Shown here: piece after piece, positions 7,888 to 16,852 of the stretch | Layout: every line of letters starts with the position of its first letter | Position numbering within the stretch: position 1 is the first letter of the stretch | Assembly: GCA_030537635.1 (NCBI GenBank) | Contig: JAUNVM010000010.1 | Coordinates: forward strand, 10,932 to 70,363 | Source: Flaviflexus sp. | Lineage (GTDB): Bacteria; Actinomycetota; Actinomycetes; Actinomycetales; Actinomycetaceae | Reading direction: 5' to 3' | DNA length: 59,432 bases | Notes under the pieces: model-generated | The model's database searches: none | What the model was told of the DNA's origin: nothing | What the model saw: only the letters and a program-made list of their open reading frames with translations | Made by a program: the position numbers and the translations under genes

Positions 7888-10158
7888 ATGGACGACATGA
7901 AAACAGCTGAACATCAGGATCCGAATGCGTTTGACGATCCGATCGTGACGAAGAGGGCCGGCGGCGCCGCCGGCATTGGCGGGGTATTGCACGCCATGGA
8001 CTTTGCCATTCGCGAGCGCGCCATGCTCCCCCTCATCACCCTCAACAAGCCCGGGGGCGTAGACTGCCCGGGCTGCGCCTGGCCGGACCCCGATGAAGAG
8101 CATGCCGGCATCGTCGAATTCTGCGAGAACGGCGCCAAGGCGGTCGCCGAGGAGACCACTCCTCGACGCTGCACCCCCGAATTCTTTGCTGAGCATTCGA
8201 TCGACGATCTCCTCGGCCAGACCGACTACTGGCTAGGCCGCCAGGGCCGCCTGACCACCCCGATGCTTCACGAGGCCGGTGATACTCACTACCGGCCCAT
8301 CAGCTGGGACGAGGCCTTCGACCGGATCGCCGAGAAGCTCGGCAAGATCGATCCGAATGACGCGATCTTCTACACCTCCGGGCGTACCTCGAATGAGGCG
8401 GCCTACATGTACCAGCTGCTGGCTCGCCGCCTGGGCACCAATAACCTGCCGGACTGCTCGAATATGTGCCACGAGTCTTCGGGCGCCGCCCTCGGCTCAA
8501 CCATCGGCATTGGTAAGGGCACGGTGACCCTCGAGGACATCTACAATGCTGGCCTCATCATCACGGTGGGCCAGAACCCGGGCACCAACCATCCGCGCAT
8601 GCTCGCGGCCCTGGAGGAGCAGAAGAAGCGCGGCGGCAAGATCGTCGCCATCAATCCCCTCCCCGAGCCGGGCCTCATCAACTTCCACAATCCGCAGACC
8701 CCGAAGGGCATGCTCGGCAGTGGTACCGACCTGGCCGACGAGTACATGCGCATCCGCATCAACGGCGACCAGGCCTTCTTCCAGGCGCTCAACCGCGAGC
8801 TCATCGAGCGTGACTACCTCGATCGGGAGTTCCTCGATGAGTACTGCACCGGCGTTGAGGAGACGATCGAGCACCTGAAGAAGGTTGATCTCGACTACGT
8901 CCGCAAGTGCACCGGCCTGCGCCCCGAGGCAATTGATCGCGTGGCCGATATGGTCATGGAGGCCGGCGAGAAGGGCGTCATCGTCTGCTGGGCGATGGGC
9001 GCGACGCAGCACCGCAACTCGGTGCCCCTCCTCAAGGAAATCGTCAACTTCCTCCTGCTCACCGGCAACATTGGCAAGCCCGGCGCGGGCGCCTGCCCGG
9101 TGCGCGGCCACTCCAATGTCCAGGGCGACCGCACCATGGGCATCTGGGAGCGTCCGCCGGAGCCGCTGCTTCAGCGCCTGGATGACGAGTTCGGCTTCAC
9201 CACCCCGCGCGAGCACGGCTACGACGTGGTCAACGCGATCCGCGCCATGCGCGATAACAAGGTGAAGTTCTTTATGGCGATGGGCGGCAACTTCGTCCGC
9301 GCCACCCCGGACACCCCGGTGACCGAGCAGGGCTTTAGGAACACGGACATGATCGTCCACGTCTCCACGAAGCTCAACGGCTCGCACCTGCACCCGGGCT
9401 CAGAGCAGACGATCATTCTGCCCACCCTGGGCCGTACCGATGAGGACAAGCAGAATGGGGTGCGTCAGTCCGTGACCGTGGAGGACTCCATGGGTATGGT
9501 CCACGCCTCCACCGGCAAGCGCACCGCCAATCCGGGCCTGTACTCCGAGCCCGCCATTGTCGGCGAGATTGGCCACCGCGCCTTCGGCGACAGCTGGTGG
9601 CTGGAGATGGCCGGGGACTACCGGGTCATCCGCAAGCACATCGCTAACACGATTCCCGGCTTCGCCAACTACGAAGAGAAGATCAAGAATCCGGGCGGCT
9701 TCGCCCTGCCGAATGGTCCGCGCGAGCGCAAGTTCGGCACCCCGGATGGCAAGGCGCATCTCACCCAGCACGATCTCAAGTACTTCGACTGCCCCGAGGG
9801 ACACCTCATTCTCCAGACGGTGCGCAGCCACGACCAGTACAACACGACGATCTACGGCCTCAACGACCGCTACCGCGGCATTCGGGATGGCCGACGGGTC
9901 ATCTTCATCAGCCCCGAGGACTGCCGCGATCTTGGCCTCGAGGATGGTCAGATCGTGGATCTCACCTCGGTCTGGGAGGATGGCGTGGAGCGTCGCGCCG
10001 AGAACTTCCGGGTCGTCGAGTACGACACCGCCCGGCACTGCGCGGCCGCCTACTTCCCGGAGACCAACGTGCTCATCCCGCTCGATTCGACGGCCGAGAC
10101 GTCGAACACCCCGACCTCGAAGTCCATTCTCATTCGAGTCGAGCCCTCAGCCGCCTGA
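7888..10158 (+). CDS. FdhF/YdeP family molybdopterin oxidoreductase
   Basis: A 756-residue member of the bis-MGD DMSO-reductase superfamily. The N-terminus has CPGCAW (Cys60, Cys63) and Cys79. In DCSNMCHESSG, Cys194 lies where formate dehydrogenase H has its selenocysteine, so it is the likely Mo ligand. Further family segments are NPGTNHPRM, KLNGSHLHPG and, near the C-terminus, a molydopterin-binding region starting at about TVRSHDQYNTTIYG. It overlaps fdhD by 1 nt (TGATG), the same pairing as fdhF-fdhD in Mycobacterium. YdeP of E. coli is linked to acid resistance and its reaction is not established, so calling it a formate dehydrogenase would go too far. No electron-transfer subunit is adjacent. 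Confidence 0.9.
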   Translation: MDDMKTAEHQDPNAFDDPIVTKRAGGAAGIGGVLHAMDFAIRERAMLPLITLNKPGGVDCPGCAWPDPDEEHAGIVEFCENGAKAVAEETTPRRCTPEFFAEHSIDDLLGQTDYWLGRQGRLTTPMLHEAGDTHYRPISWDEAFDRIAEKLGKIDPNDAIFYTSGRTSNEAAYMYQLLARRLGTNNLPDCSNMCHESSGAALGSTIGIGKGTVTLEDIYNAGLIITVGQNPGTNHPRMLAALEEQKKRGGKIVAINPLPEPGLINFHNPQTPKGMLGSGTDLADEYMRIRINGDQAFFQALNRELIERDYLDREFLDEYCTGVEETIEHLKKVDLDYVRKCTGLRPEAIDRVADMVMEAGEKGVIVCWAMGATQHRNSVPLLKEIVNFLLLTGNIGKPGAGACPVRGHSNVQGDRTMGIWERPPEPLLQRLDDEFGFTTPREHGYDVVNAIRAMRDNKVKFFMAMGGNFVRATPDTPVTEQGFRNTDMIVHVSTKLNGSHLHPGSEQTIILPTLGRTDEDKQNGVRQSVTVEDSMGMVHASTGKRTANPGLYSEPAIVGEIGHRAFGDSWWLEMAGDYRVIRKHIANTIPGFANYEEKIKNPGGFALPNGPRERKFGTPDGKAHLTQHDLKYFDCPEGHLILQTVRSHDQYNTTIYGLNDRYRGIRDGRRVIFISPEDCRDLGLEDGQIVDLTSVWEDGVERRAENFRVVEYDTARHCAAAYFPETNVLIPLDSTAETSNTPTSKSILIRVEPSAA

Positions 10159-11000
10159 TGGGGCGGATCACTCGTCGCATCCGCGTTCATCGCGTGACGA
10201 GCAGTCGCCCGGCCGTGGATATCCGCGGCCGGGCCGACATTGTCGGCGTGGAGGAGCCCCTCGAGCTCCGCATCGCCGGCACGCCCTTCACCACGACCAT
10301 GCGGACGCCCGGTGATGACGTTGAGCTCGCCCACGGCTTCCTCTTCTCCGAGGGACTTATTCGTTCCCGCGAAGACATTGCCGAGGTGCGCTACTGCGCC
10401 GGCTCGGAGGGCCCGGACGGCCTCAACACGTACAACGTGCTCGAGGTGGTTCCCGCGCCCGGCGTCATCATTAATCCGGCCGGGCGCAGGAACTTCACCA
10501 CCACCTCGGCCTGCGGGGTATGCGGCACCTCCTCAATCGACCAGGTCATGGAGCGCCGCTCGTGCGCCCCGCAACCCGTTCAGCTCGACCCCGAGCTGCT
10601 CATCTCCCTGCCGGAGCGGATGAGGGGAGCGCAAAAGGGCTTTGACACGACGGGGGGAATGCACGCGGCGGGCCTGTTCACCACCGATGGCGAGCTTCTT
10701 GCGTTGCGCGAGGATGTTGGCCGACACAATGCCGTCGATAAGATCATTGGCCACCTGCTGATGACCAACCAGCTGCCCGCAAAAGACACGGTTCTTGCCG
10801 TGTCGTCCCGCGCTTCTTTTGAGCTCGTTCAAAAGGCGATCATGGCGGGAATCCCCGCCCTCGTTGCGGTGTCCGCCGCCACCTCCCTGGCGGTGGATGC
10901 GGCTCGGGAGGCCGGCCTGGTCCTCACGGGATTCACTCGCTTCGATCGCATGAATGTTTACTCGGGGGACGAATACCTCACGGTTGACAACAACGGCTAA
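10158..11000 (+). CDS. fdhD: Formate dehydrogenase accessory sulfurtransferase FdhD
   Basis: FdhD moves sulfur from a cysteine desulfurase to the Mo cofactor of formate dehydrogenase-type enzymes. The 280 residues contain the sulfur-carrying CGVCG motif (Cys119, Cys122), the LAHGFLFSEGLI segment and the C-terminal REDVGRHNAVDKIIG signature. The ATG lies inside the upstream stop (TGATG), so it is translated with the oxidoreductase, which is its obvious client. Its presence supports the idea that the upstream enzyme needs a sulfurated Mo centre. Confident. Confidence 0.95.
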   Translation: MGRITRRIRVHRVTSSRPAVDIRGRADIVGVEEPLELRIAGTPFTTTMRTPGDDVELAHGFLFSEGLIRSREDIAEVRYCAGSEGPDGLNTYNVLEVVPAPGVIINPAGRRNFTTTSACGVCGTSSIDQVMERRSCAPQPVQLDPELLISLPERMRGAQKGFDTTGGMHAAGLFTTDGELLALREDVGRHNAVDKIIGHLLMTNQLPAKDTVLAVSSRASFELVQKAIMAGIPALVAVSAATSLAVDAAREAGLVLTGFTRFDRMNVYSGDEYLTVDNNG

Positions 11001-11016
11001 GGTATCGCCACCGCTG

Positions 11017-11041
11017 GAGAGCCCGGGAATCCCGGGCTCTC
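11017..11041 (+). terminator. Hairpin after fdhD
   Basis: GAGAGCCCGGG, loop AAT, CCCGGGCTCTC: 11 perfect base pairs 17 bp after the fdhD stop. It lacks a T-run, so termination strength is uncertain. Confidence 0.65.
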
Positions 11042-11124
11042 TGTGTCCCGTCTCCGCCCATTCGCGGCCGTGGACACCGGGCCGCGCTGGTCCCGGCCCC
11101 ACCCGCGGGGCTCTTGGGCTGTGA

Positions 11125-12120
11125 TTAGCGAATTGTCGAGGCACGCTCGATGATCTCGGGAACGCCTTCGCGCCGGTCGGCCACCTCGTGACCGGCCAAC
11201 ACCTCAACCATGAGGTCGGCGCAATGCTCACCAAAGTCGGCGGGATCGCGGCGCACCGCGGTGATCGGGGGAACCATGACCCCGCACAGATGAGAGTCCT
11301 CGAGGGAAATAACGGCAACATCGGCGGGAATATCTAGCCCCGCCTCGGTCATGCGCCGCATACCGCCGAGGGCGAGGATCTCATTGTCGAAGATCATGGC
11401 GTCCACGCCGGCGAGCTCACCAACGGCGGCCCGCCCGGCCTCCTGGGTGTAGTCCTCGGCCGGCAGCGACAGCCCCACCATGCCGGCCCGGGCGGTGAGC
11501 TCGGTAAATGCGGCGAGACGACGCTGCGTGTGGGCCAGGTGGGCGGGCCCGGAAACATAGCCGACGCGTGCGGTGCCGATGCTTGCAAGATGGTCGATGA
11601 CGGTGGAGATCAGCCCCTCCTCATCCGACACCACGGCCGCTCCGTAGCCAAGCTTCTCGCCGGCAACAACGGTGGGAATGGAGTGGTGGGCGAGCAGGGC
11701 GGGGCGCGGATCGTTCTCCCTCGCATCGAGCAGGATAACCCCGTCCACCCGACGCTCGGACCACCAAGTGGCGTAGGTGGCGAGCTCGTCGTCTTCCGAG
11801 GAGGCGGCGTGGAAGACGAAGGACAGGCCGCGCCTCGCGAGCGCCCGCTCCACGCCGACAATGAAGTGGAAGAAGAAGCGTTCCTCGGCGAAATCTCGAG
11901 CCGCCCGGCCCACCACGAGGCCCACCGCGCCGGCTCGCGAGCGCGAGAGCGCACGCGCGGCCGAGGAGGGTGTGAAGCCCAGCTCCTGGGCTATGGCAAT
12001 AATGCGCTCTCGGGTGTCTTCGGAGACACCGGGACGGTTATTGAGCGCAAAGGACACCGCCGTTGGCGACACGCCCGCGGCGCGGGCTATGTCGCGGATC
12101 GTGGGCCGCGGGGGAACCAT
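11125..12120 (-). CDS. LacI family transcriptional regulator of the glycan locus
   Basis: A sugar-responsive repressor. The N-terminal headpiece reads TIRDIARAAGVSPTAVSFAL followed by NNRPGVSEDTRERI, and the hinge AARALSRSRAGAVG leads to a periplasmic-binding-protein-like effector domain (about residues 60-330). I place the start at ATG 12120 (331 residues), preceded by AGAGGA at good spacing. A GTG at 12147 would add nine residues, and lies within the palindrome GACACGTGTC (12143-12152). It is divergent from the GH38 gene, and two LacI-type operator candidates lie before the GH38 gene and the binding-protein gene. Effector probably a mannose-containing oligosaccharide; that is inference. Confidence 0.9.
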   Translation of the reverse strand: MVPPRPTIRDIARAAGVSPTAVSFALNNRPGVSEDTRERIIAIAQELGFTPSSAARALSRSRAGAVGLVVGRAARDFAEERFFFHFIVGVERALARRGLSFVFHAASSEDDELATYATWWSERRVDGVILLDARENDPRPALLAHHSIPTVVAGEKLGYGAAVVSDEEGLISTVIDHLASIGTARVGYVSGPAHLAHTQRRLAAFTELTARAGMVGLSLPAEDYTQEAGRAAVGELAGVDAMIFDNEILALGGMRRMTEAGLDIPADVAVISLEDSHLCGVMVPPITAVRRDPADFGEHCADLMVEVLAGHEVADRREGVPEIIERASTIR

Positions 12121-12524
12121 CGCATTCCTCTTATCGGTACTGGACACGTGTCAGTCTACCGGCACGACCGCACCGTCTCTGACACCCCAGGTCCCTCCGC
12201 GCACAAGATCACCGGGTACCACCGGAAAAGCTCCTGGGCCGGGGATACTGGCTGATGACGACATCGACTGAGGGCGCGGAGCTTGAGGTAGACAGGCCGA
12301 AAGATAGACGCGCCCACCGGGCGATCGCGGGGCCGACAGCGAAGCAGGATGCAGGGCAGAGTTCGGTGCGAGACGCAGATCAGATCGCACACGCCACAAT
12401 GCGCCGCGGATGCGGCCCTTGTTCACCGTCCACCGGGCAAGCGCGCACATCCTCCCGCGACATGTCTTCCGTCACTAAACCGTGTTAGCCTGGAGGTACC
12501 GATTCTGTCGCCGAAGGAGCCGTC
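12121..12524. promoter_or_regulatory. Intergenic region between lacI-type gene and GH38 gene
   Basis: About 400 bp without a convincing gene. It should hold two divergent promoters. I recognise GACACGTGTC at the lacI-type 5' end, a LacI-type operator at 12474-12489 and a GAAGGAG ribosome binding site (12513-12519) for the GH38 GTG. The central part shows nothing else I can name. Confidence 0.5.
12474..12489 (+). promoter_or_regulatory. LacI-type operator candidate before GH38
   Basis: ACTAAACCGTGTTAGC is an imperfect palindrome (CTAA-N6-TTAG) around a central CG, typical of LacI operators. It shares ACTnAACCGT and the AG at the right half with the site at 16770-16785. Confidence 0.55.
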
Positions 12525-15500
12525 GTGCACGATCATCGCCCGATTCTTGCCCATCGCGTCGAACGCACCTTGCGCGAGCGCGTTCGTCCCGCCGATTCCA
12601 CCACCATCTGTCCCCTCACCGTCACCGCTTATCACGTGACGGATCCGGGAGGTCCCACCGGCCAGGGTGAGCCGGTGTCCCGGGAGCAGGCGATGGCGGC
12701 CAGTTATGAGCCCTTTGCCATCGGCTCGCCCTGGGGTCCGCCGTGGGGCACCACGTGGTTCCACGTGACGGCCGATATTCCGGCGGAGAAGCAGAACGCC
12801 CAGCTCGAGCTTGTCATCGATCTTGGCTGGGAGGATCACTCCCCCGGCTTCCAGGCCGAGGGGCTCGTGCTCACCGCGAGCGGCGAGGTGGTCAAGGCGA
12901 TCAATCCGCGCAATCAGTGGGTGCCGGTTCCCTCCGGGCAGGAGAGCGTGGAGTTCTACATCGAGGCCGCGGCCAATCCGCTGCTGCTCGGGGTGCCGCC
13001 GTTTATTCCGACGGATGATGGCGATAAGGAGACGGCGTCAAGCGAGCCGCTCTACCGCCTGGCCCGGGCGGATCTTGTCGAGGTGAACGAGGAGGCCCGC
13101 CAGTTGGCCTACGACCTCGAGGTGGCCCGCGAGCTGTCCGAGCACCTACCCGGTGACGATCCGCGCGGCTGGCAGCTGCTGTTGGCCTGCCAGGAGGCTC
13201 TTGATGCCCTGGATCTCGCCGATGTTCCGGGCACCGCGCAGCGGGCCCGGGAGGCGTTGGCCCCGGCGCTGGCGGTGCCCGCCCGGCCGGAGGCCCAGCG
13301 GATCACCGCGGTTGCCCACGCCCACATCGATTCGGCCTGGCTGTGGCCGCTGCGGGAGACCCGCCGCAAGGTGGTGCGCACGATTGCGAATGTGCTGCGC
13401 CTGCTCGATGATGGGAAAACCCTCTACTTTGCGCTGCCGGCCGCCCAGCATCTCGCCTGGCTCAAGGAGGATGATCCGGTCCTGTTCGAGCGCGCCGTGG
13501 CGGCGATGAAGGAGGGCCTGGCCGGCCGTCCCGGAATCGTTCCCGTCGGTGGCATGTGGGTGGAGCCGGATGCTGTTCTGCCCGGAGCCGAAGCGATGGC
13601 CCGCCAGTTTATCGAGGGCCAGAAGTTCTTCCGGGAGCACACCGGCGAGATCTGCCCGGAGATGTGGCTGCCGGACTCCTTCGGATATTCGGGAGCACTG
13701 CCCCAGCTGGCCAAGCTTGCCGGCGCCCGGTGGTTCCTCACCCAGAAGATCTCGTGGAACCAGGTCAATCGCTTCCCGCACCACACCCTCAACTGGGAGG
13801 GCATTGACGGCACTCGAATCTTCACCCACTTCCCGCCGGTGGATACCTACGGGGCCGAGGTGTCCTCGACCCAGGTGCGCCACGCGGAAACCAACTTCCA
13901 GGACATGGGCCGGGCCAATGTCTCGCTCATGCCCTACGGATATGGCGATGGTGGCGGTGGGCCCACCCGGGACATGCTGGAGCGGATCGACCGCTTCGCC
14001 GACCTGTCGGGGGCCGCCAAGCTCGTTCACGAGCGTCCGGCCGACTTCTTTGCCCGCGCCGAGGAGGACTATCCGAATCCGGGGGTGTGGGCCGGAGAGC
14101 TCTACCTGGAGCTGCACCGCGGCACCTTCACCTCCCAGGCCGATACGAAGCTTGGTAATCGGCGCAATGAGCATCTCCTGCGCGAGGCGGAGCTGTGGTC
14201 GGCCTACGCCGCCACGGTTGCGGACTTCGACTACCCGTATGAGGAGCTCGATCAGTGCTGGCACACCGTGCTTCTCAACCAGTTCCACGACATCCTGCCC
14301 GGTACCTCCATTGCCTGGGTCCACCACGAGGTGGTGGCCACTCACGCCAAGGTCACGACGATCCTCGAGGACATCATCTCCCGTGCCGCCCAGGCCCTGG
14401 TGGGCGAGGGCGAGCACACCATTACCCTCAATTCCGGGCCCTTCGATCGCCCGGTCGGCGCCGGCCAGGTGCCCGCGCTTGGCGGCGCGGCGGTCGAGCC
14501 CGCACCGGCCGAGCAGCCGGACGAGGCTGCGCGCGGTGAGCGCGTGCTTGACAACGGCATTCTCCGCGCCACCGTCACCGCCGAGGGCACCGTGAGCTCG
14601 CTCGTGCACGTGGCCTCCGAGCGCGAGGTCGTGCCGCCCGGTGAGCACCTGGGTAGCCTCGTGCTACACGAGGACTTCCCGAACATGTGGGATGCGTGGG
14701 ATGTTGACCCGTTCTACCGCGCCTCGGCGAGGGAGATCACCGGCGGGCGGATCACCGGCCAGGACGCCACCTCCATTGAGGTGAGCTACGACTTTGGCGA
14801 GTCGACTGCGACGGTGACCTTCTCGCTGCCTGCGGGCGCCCGCTCCCTTGGCATCGACCTCGACATCGACTGGCACGAGACCGAGAAGTTCCTCAAGCTG
14901 CGTTTGCCCGTCGATATTCATGCGCTGGATGCGGCATTCGAGACCCAGTTCGGCCACGTGCGCCGTACGATTCACGAGAACACCTCGTGGGAGGCCGCCC
15001 GGTTCGAGGTGTCCACCCACCGCTGGGTGCACGTGGGCGAGCCCGGATTCGGCGTGGCTCTCGCCAACTCTGCCACCTACGGCCTCGACGTGGGCCGGGA
15101 GGCCCGTGCCGGAGGCGGCACCTACACGATTATCCGGCCATCGATCCTGCGCGCCCCGCGCTTCCCGGATCCGGCCGCCGACCAGGGCCGCCATCAGCGC
15201 TCCTTCCTCCTCACCCCGGGCGCCGATATTCCGACCGCCGTGGAGACCGGCTACGAGGCTAATCTGCCGCTGCGCACCGTGCGTGGCGAGCACGCCCCGC
15301 AGCGCCTCCTTGAGGTCAGCGGCGCCGTGGTGGAGGCGGTCAAGCTGGCCGAGGACCGCTCGGGCGATCTCATTGTGCGCCTCTACGAGCCCCACGGTGC
15401 CCGCGCCGACGTCGAGCTGCGCACCGAGCGCGCCTACGAGGCAAGCACCTGCTCGTTGCTCGAAGGCGAGCTCGAGGACTACGAGCTTCCCGAGATTGTC

Positions 15501-15575
15501 TCGCAGCAGCACTCTCATCGCCTCAGCTTGCGGCCCTTCCAGGTGGCCACGGTTCGCCTCAAGGAGCTCCAGTGA
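12525..15575 (+). CDS. Alpha-mannosidase, glycoside hydrolase family 38
   Basis: Removes alpha-linked mannose from oligosaccharides, probably in the cytoplasm because no signal peptide is present. The 1016 residues follow the GH38 layout: an N-terminal domain (to about 255), catalytic domain with the Zn motif HAHID (265-269, Asp269), nucleophile Asp384 in WLPDSFGYS and the NQFHDILPGTS Zn-His segment, then C-terminal beta-domains. GTG at 12525 has GAAGGAG at ideal spacing. The stop overlaps the GH5-type gene by 4 bp (GTGA). With the importer downstream it forms a system that takes up and then trims mannose-rich glycans, as in Bifidobacterium N-glycan loci. Which linkage it cuts is not decidable here. 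Confidence 0.93.
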   Translation: MHDHRPILAHRVERTLRERVRPADSTTICPLTVTAYHVTDPGGPTGQGEPVSREQAMAASYEPFAIGSPWGPPWGTTWFHVTADIPAEKQNAQLELVIDLGWEDHSPGFQAEGLVLTASGEVVKAINPRNQWVPVPSGQESVEFYIEAAANPLLLGVPPFIPTDDGDKETASSEPLYRLARADLVEVNEEARQLAYDLEVARELSEHLPGDDPRGWQLLLACQEALDALDLADVPGTAQRAREALAPALAVPARPEAQRITAVAHAHIDSAWLWPLRETRRKVVRTIANVLRLLDDGKTLYFALPAAQHLAWLKEDDPVLFERAVAAMKEGLAGRPGIVPVGGMWVEPDAVLPGAEAMARQFIEGQKFFREHTGEICPEMWLPDSFGYSGALPQLAKLAGARWFLTQKISWNQVNRFPHHTLNWEGIDGTRIFTHFPPVDTYGAEVSSTQVRHAETNFQDMGRANVSLMPYGYGDGGGGPTRDMLERIDRFADLSGAAKLVHERPADFFARAEEDYPNPGVWAGELYLELHRGTFTSQADTKLGNRRNEHLLREAELWSAYAATVADFDYPYEELDQCWHTVLLNQFHDILPGTSIAWVHHEVVATHAKVTTILEDIISRAAQALVGEGEHTITLNSGPFDRPVGAGQVPALGGAAVEPAPAEQPDEAARGERVLDNGILRATVTAEGTVSSLVHVASEREVVPPGEHLGSLVLHEDFPNMWDAWDVDPFYRASAREITGGRITGQDATSIEVSYDFGESTATVTFSLPAGARSLGIDLDIDWHETEKFLKLRLPVDIHALDAAFETQFGHVRRTIHENTSWEAARFEVSTHRWVHVGEPGFGVALANSATYGLDVGREARAGGGTYTIIRPSILRAPRFPDPAADQGRHQRSFLLTPGADIPTAVETGYEANLPLRTVRGEHAPQRLLEVSGAVVEAVKLAEDRSGDLIVRLYEPHGARADVELRTERAYEASTCSLLEGELEDYELPEIVSQQHSHRLSLRPFQVATVRLKELQ

Positions 15576-16747
15576 CCGGCCTGGGCCCGGTGGCGATGGG
15601 CCTCAACTACACGCCAAGCAAGGGCTGGTTCCACTCCTGGGCCCATCCCGACTGGGGGAAGATCGATGAAGACTTCGCCGCCATCGCCTCCCTCGGCGCC
15701 GATCACATCCGGATCTTTCCGCTGTGGCCGCTGCTTCAGCCCAACCGCTCCTACATTGACGCCGAGGCGCTGAAGAATGTGCGGACCATGGTGGACCGGG
15801 CCGGGGAGCATGGGCTTGATGTCAGCGTCGACTGCCTGCAGGGCCACCTGTCCTCCTACGACTTCCTGCCCTCCTGGCTCACCTCATGGCATCGCACCAA
15901 TCTCTTCACCGATCCCCGGGCCCTCGAGGGCCAGGAGGCCCTCGTCGGCGCGATCTGCCGGGAAATCAAGGGGGCGGAGAACTGCACCGGGGTGACGCTC
16001 GGCAATGAGTTCATCCAGTTCGCGGCTCCCCGCCACCCGTTCCGCCACGAGGTGGATGCGGCGGGGGCGCGGGCCTGGACCGAGCGGCTTCTGGCCGCCG
16101 CCCGGGACGCTTGGCCGGAGGGCCACCATCACCACTCCTATGACGATGACCTGTGGTTCATCGACGATCATCCCTTCACGCCCGACCTCGCTGAGCTCGG
16201 TGATTCCACCACCGTTCACTCGTGGGTGTTCATGGCGGCAGGGAGGGCCCTTGGCAAGGATCATCCGGCCCTACCCGCCTTTGCCCGCTACCTCATTGAG
16301 CTGGCCTGCGCCTGGTCCGATAAGCCGATCTGGTTGCAGGAGGTGGGTGCTCCGATCACGTGGGTCGATGATGCTCCGGCCTTTGTTGAGGGCACCTGTG
16401 CGGCGGTCGGCGATCATCCGCGCCTCGCCGGGATCACGTGGTGGTGCTCCCACGATGTCAGCCCGACGCTCGCTGACTTCCCCAACCTCGAATATCACCT
16501 CGGGCTCATCAGCCCCGATAACGAGATCAAGCCGGCCGGGCAGGCTTTTACTCGCGAGGTGGAAAAGATGCCGGAGCGCAGGCGCACCGCAAGCGAGGAC
16601 TGGGCTCAGCTCGACGCGCTTGTCGTGCCGAGCGATCCGGCCCGCCGCTCACTAGCGGCCCCCGGATCGGCCACCTTCTTCCGCTGGGCCGAATCCTGGG
16701 CCCAGGGGCAGCCCCTGCGGCTGACAAGGGAGGACTCTATGGCGTAG
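15572..16747 (+). CDS. GH5-type glycosidase, candidate beta-mannosidase (GH5_18-like)
   Basis: A 391-residue TIM-barrel retaining glycosidase without a signal peptide. The early segment GLNYTPSKGWFHSW is characteristic. The acid/base sits in TLGNEFIQF (Glu146) and the nucleophile in WLQEVGAP (Glu257). Its pairing with GH38 resembles Bifidobacterium loci in which a GH5_18 beta-mannosidase (BlMan5B) cleaves the Man-beta-1,4-GlcNAc core left from N-glycans. The start GTG at 15572 overlaps the GH38 stop. The clan A fold is clear; the subfamily and substrate rest on context and the N-terminal signature. A mannan-acting enzyme is the main alternative. Confidence 0.78.
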   Translation: MTGLGPVAMGLNYTPSKGWFHSWAHPDWGKIDEDFAAIASLGADHIRIFPLWPLLQPNRSYIDAEALKNVRTMVDRAGEHGLDVSVDCLQGHLSSYDFLPSWLTSWHRTNLFTDPRALEGQEALVGAICREIKGAENCTGVTLGNEFIQFAAPRHPFRHEVDAAGARAWTERLLAAARDAWPEGHHHHSYDDDLWFIDDHPFTPDLAELGDSTTVHSWVFMAAGRALGKDHPALPAFARYLIELACAWSDKPIWLQEVGAPITWVDDAPAFVEGTCAAVGDHPRLAGITWWCSHDVSPTLADFPNLEYHLGLISPDNEIKPAGQAFTREVEKMPERRRTASEDWAQLDALVVPSDPARRSLAAPGSATFFRWAESWAQGQPLRLTREDSMA

Positions 16748-16769
16748 ATCCTCCTCACCACCACCATTA

Positions 16770-16785
16770 ACTTAACCGTTCAAGT
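16770..16785 (+). promoter_or_regulatory. LacI-type operator candidate before the sugar-binding lipoprotein gene
   Basis: ACTTAACCGTTCAAGT is palindromic at six of eight positions around a central CG. It lies between a possible -35 (TTAACT, 16767-16772) and -10 (TAGAGA, 16790-16795; spacer 17). Bound repressor would block the promoter of the importer genes. Confidence 0.6.
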
Positions 16786-16852
16786 AGACTAGAGATGTGC
16801 TCGCACCGGCACAACGGTGGCACGAGCACGCTTCAAGGATGAAGGAGACACC

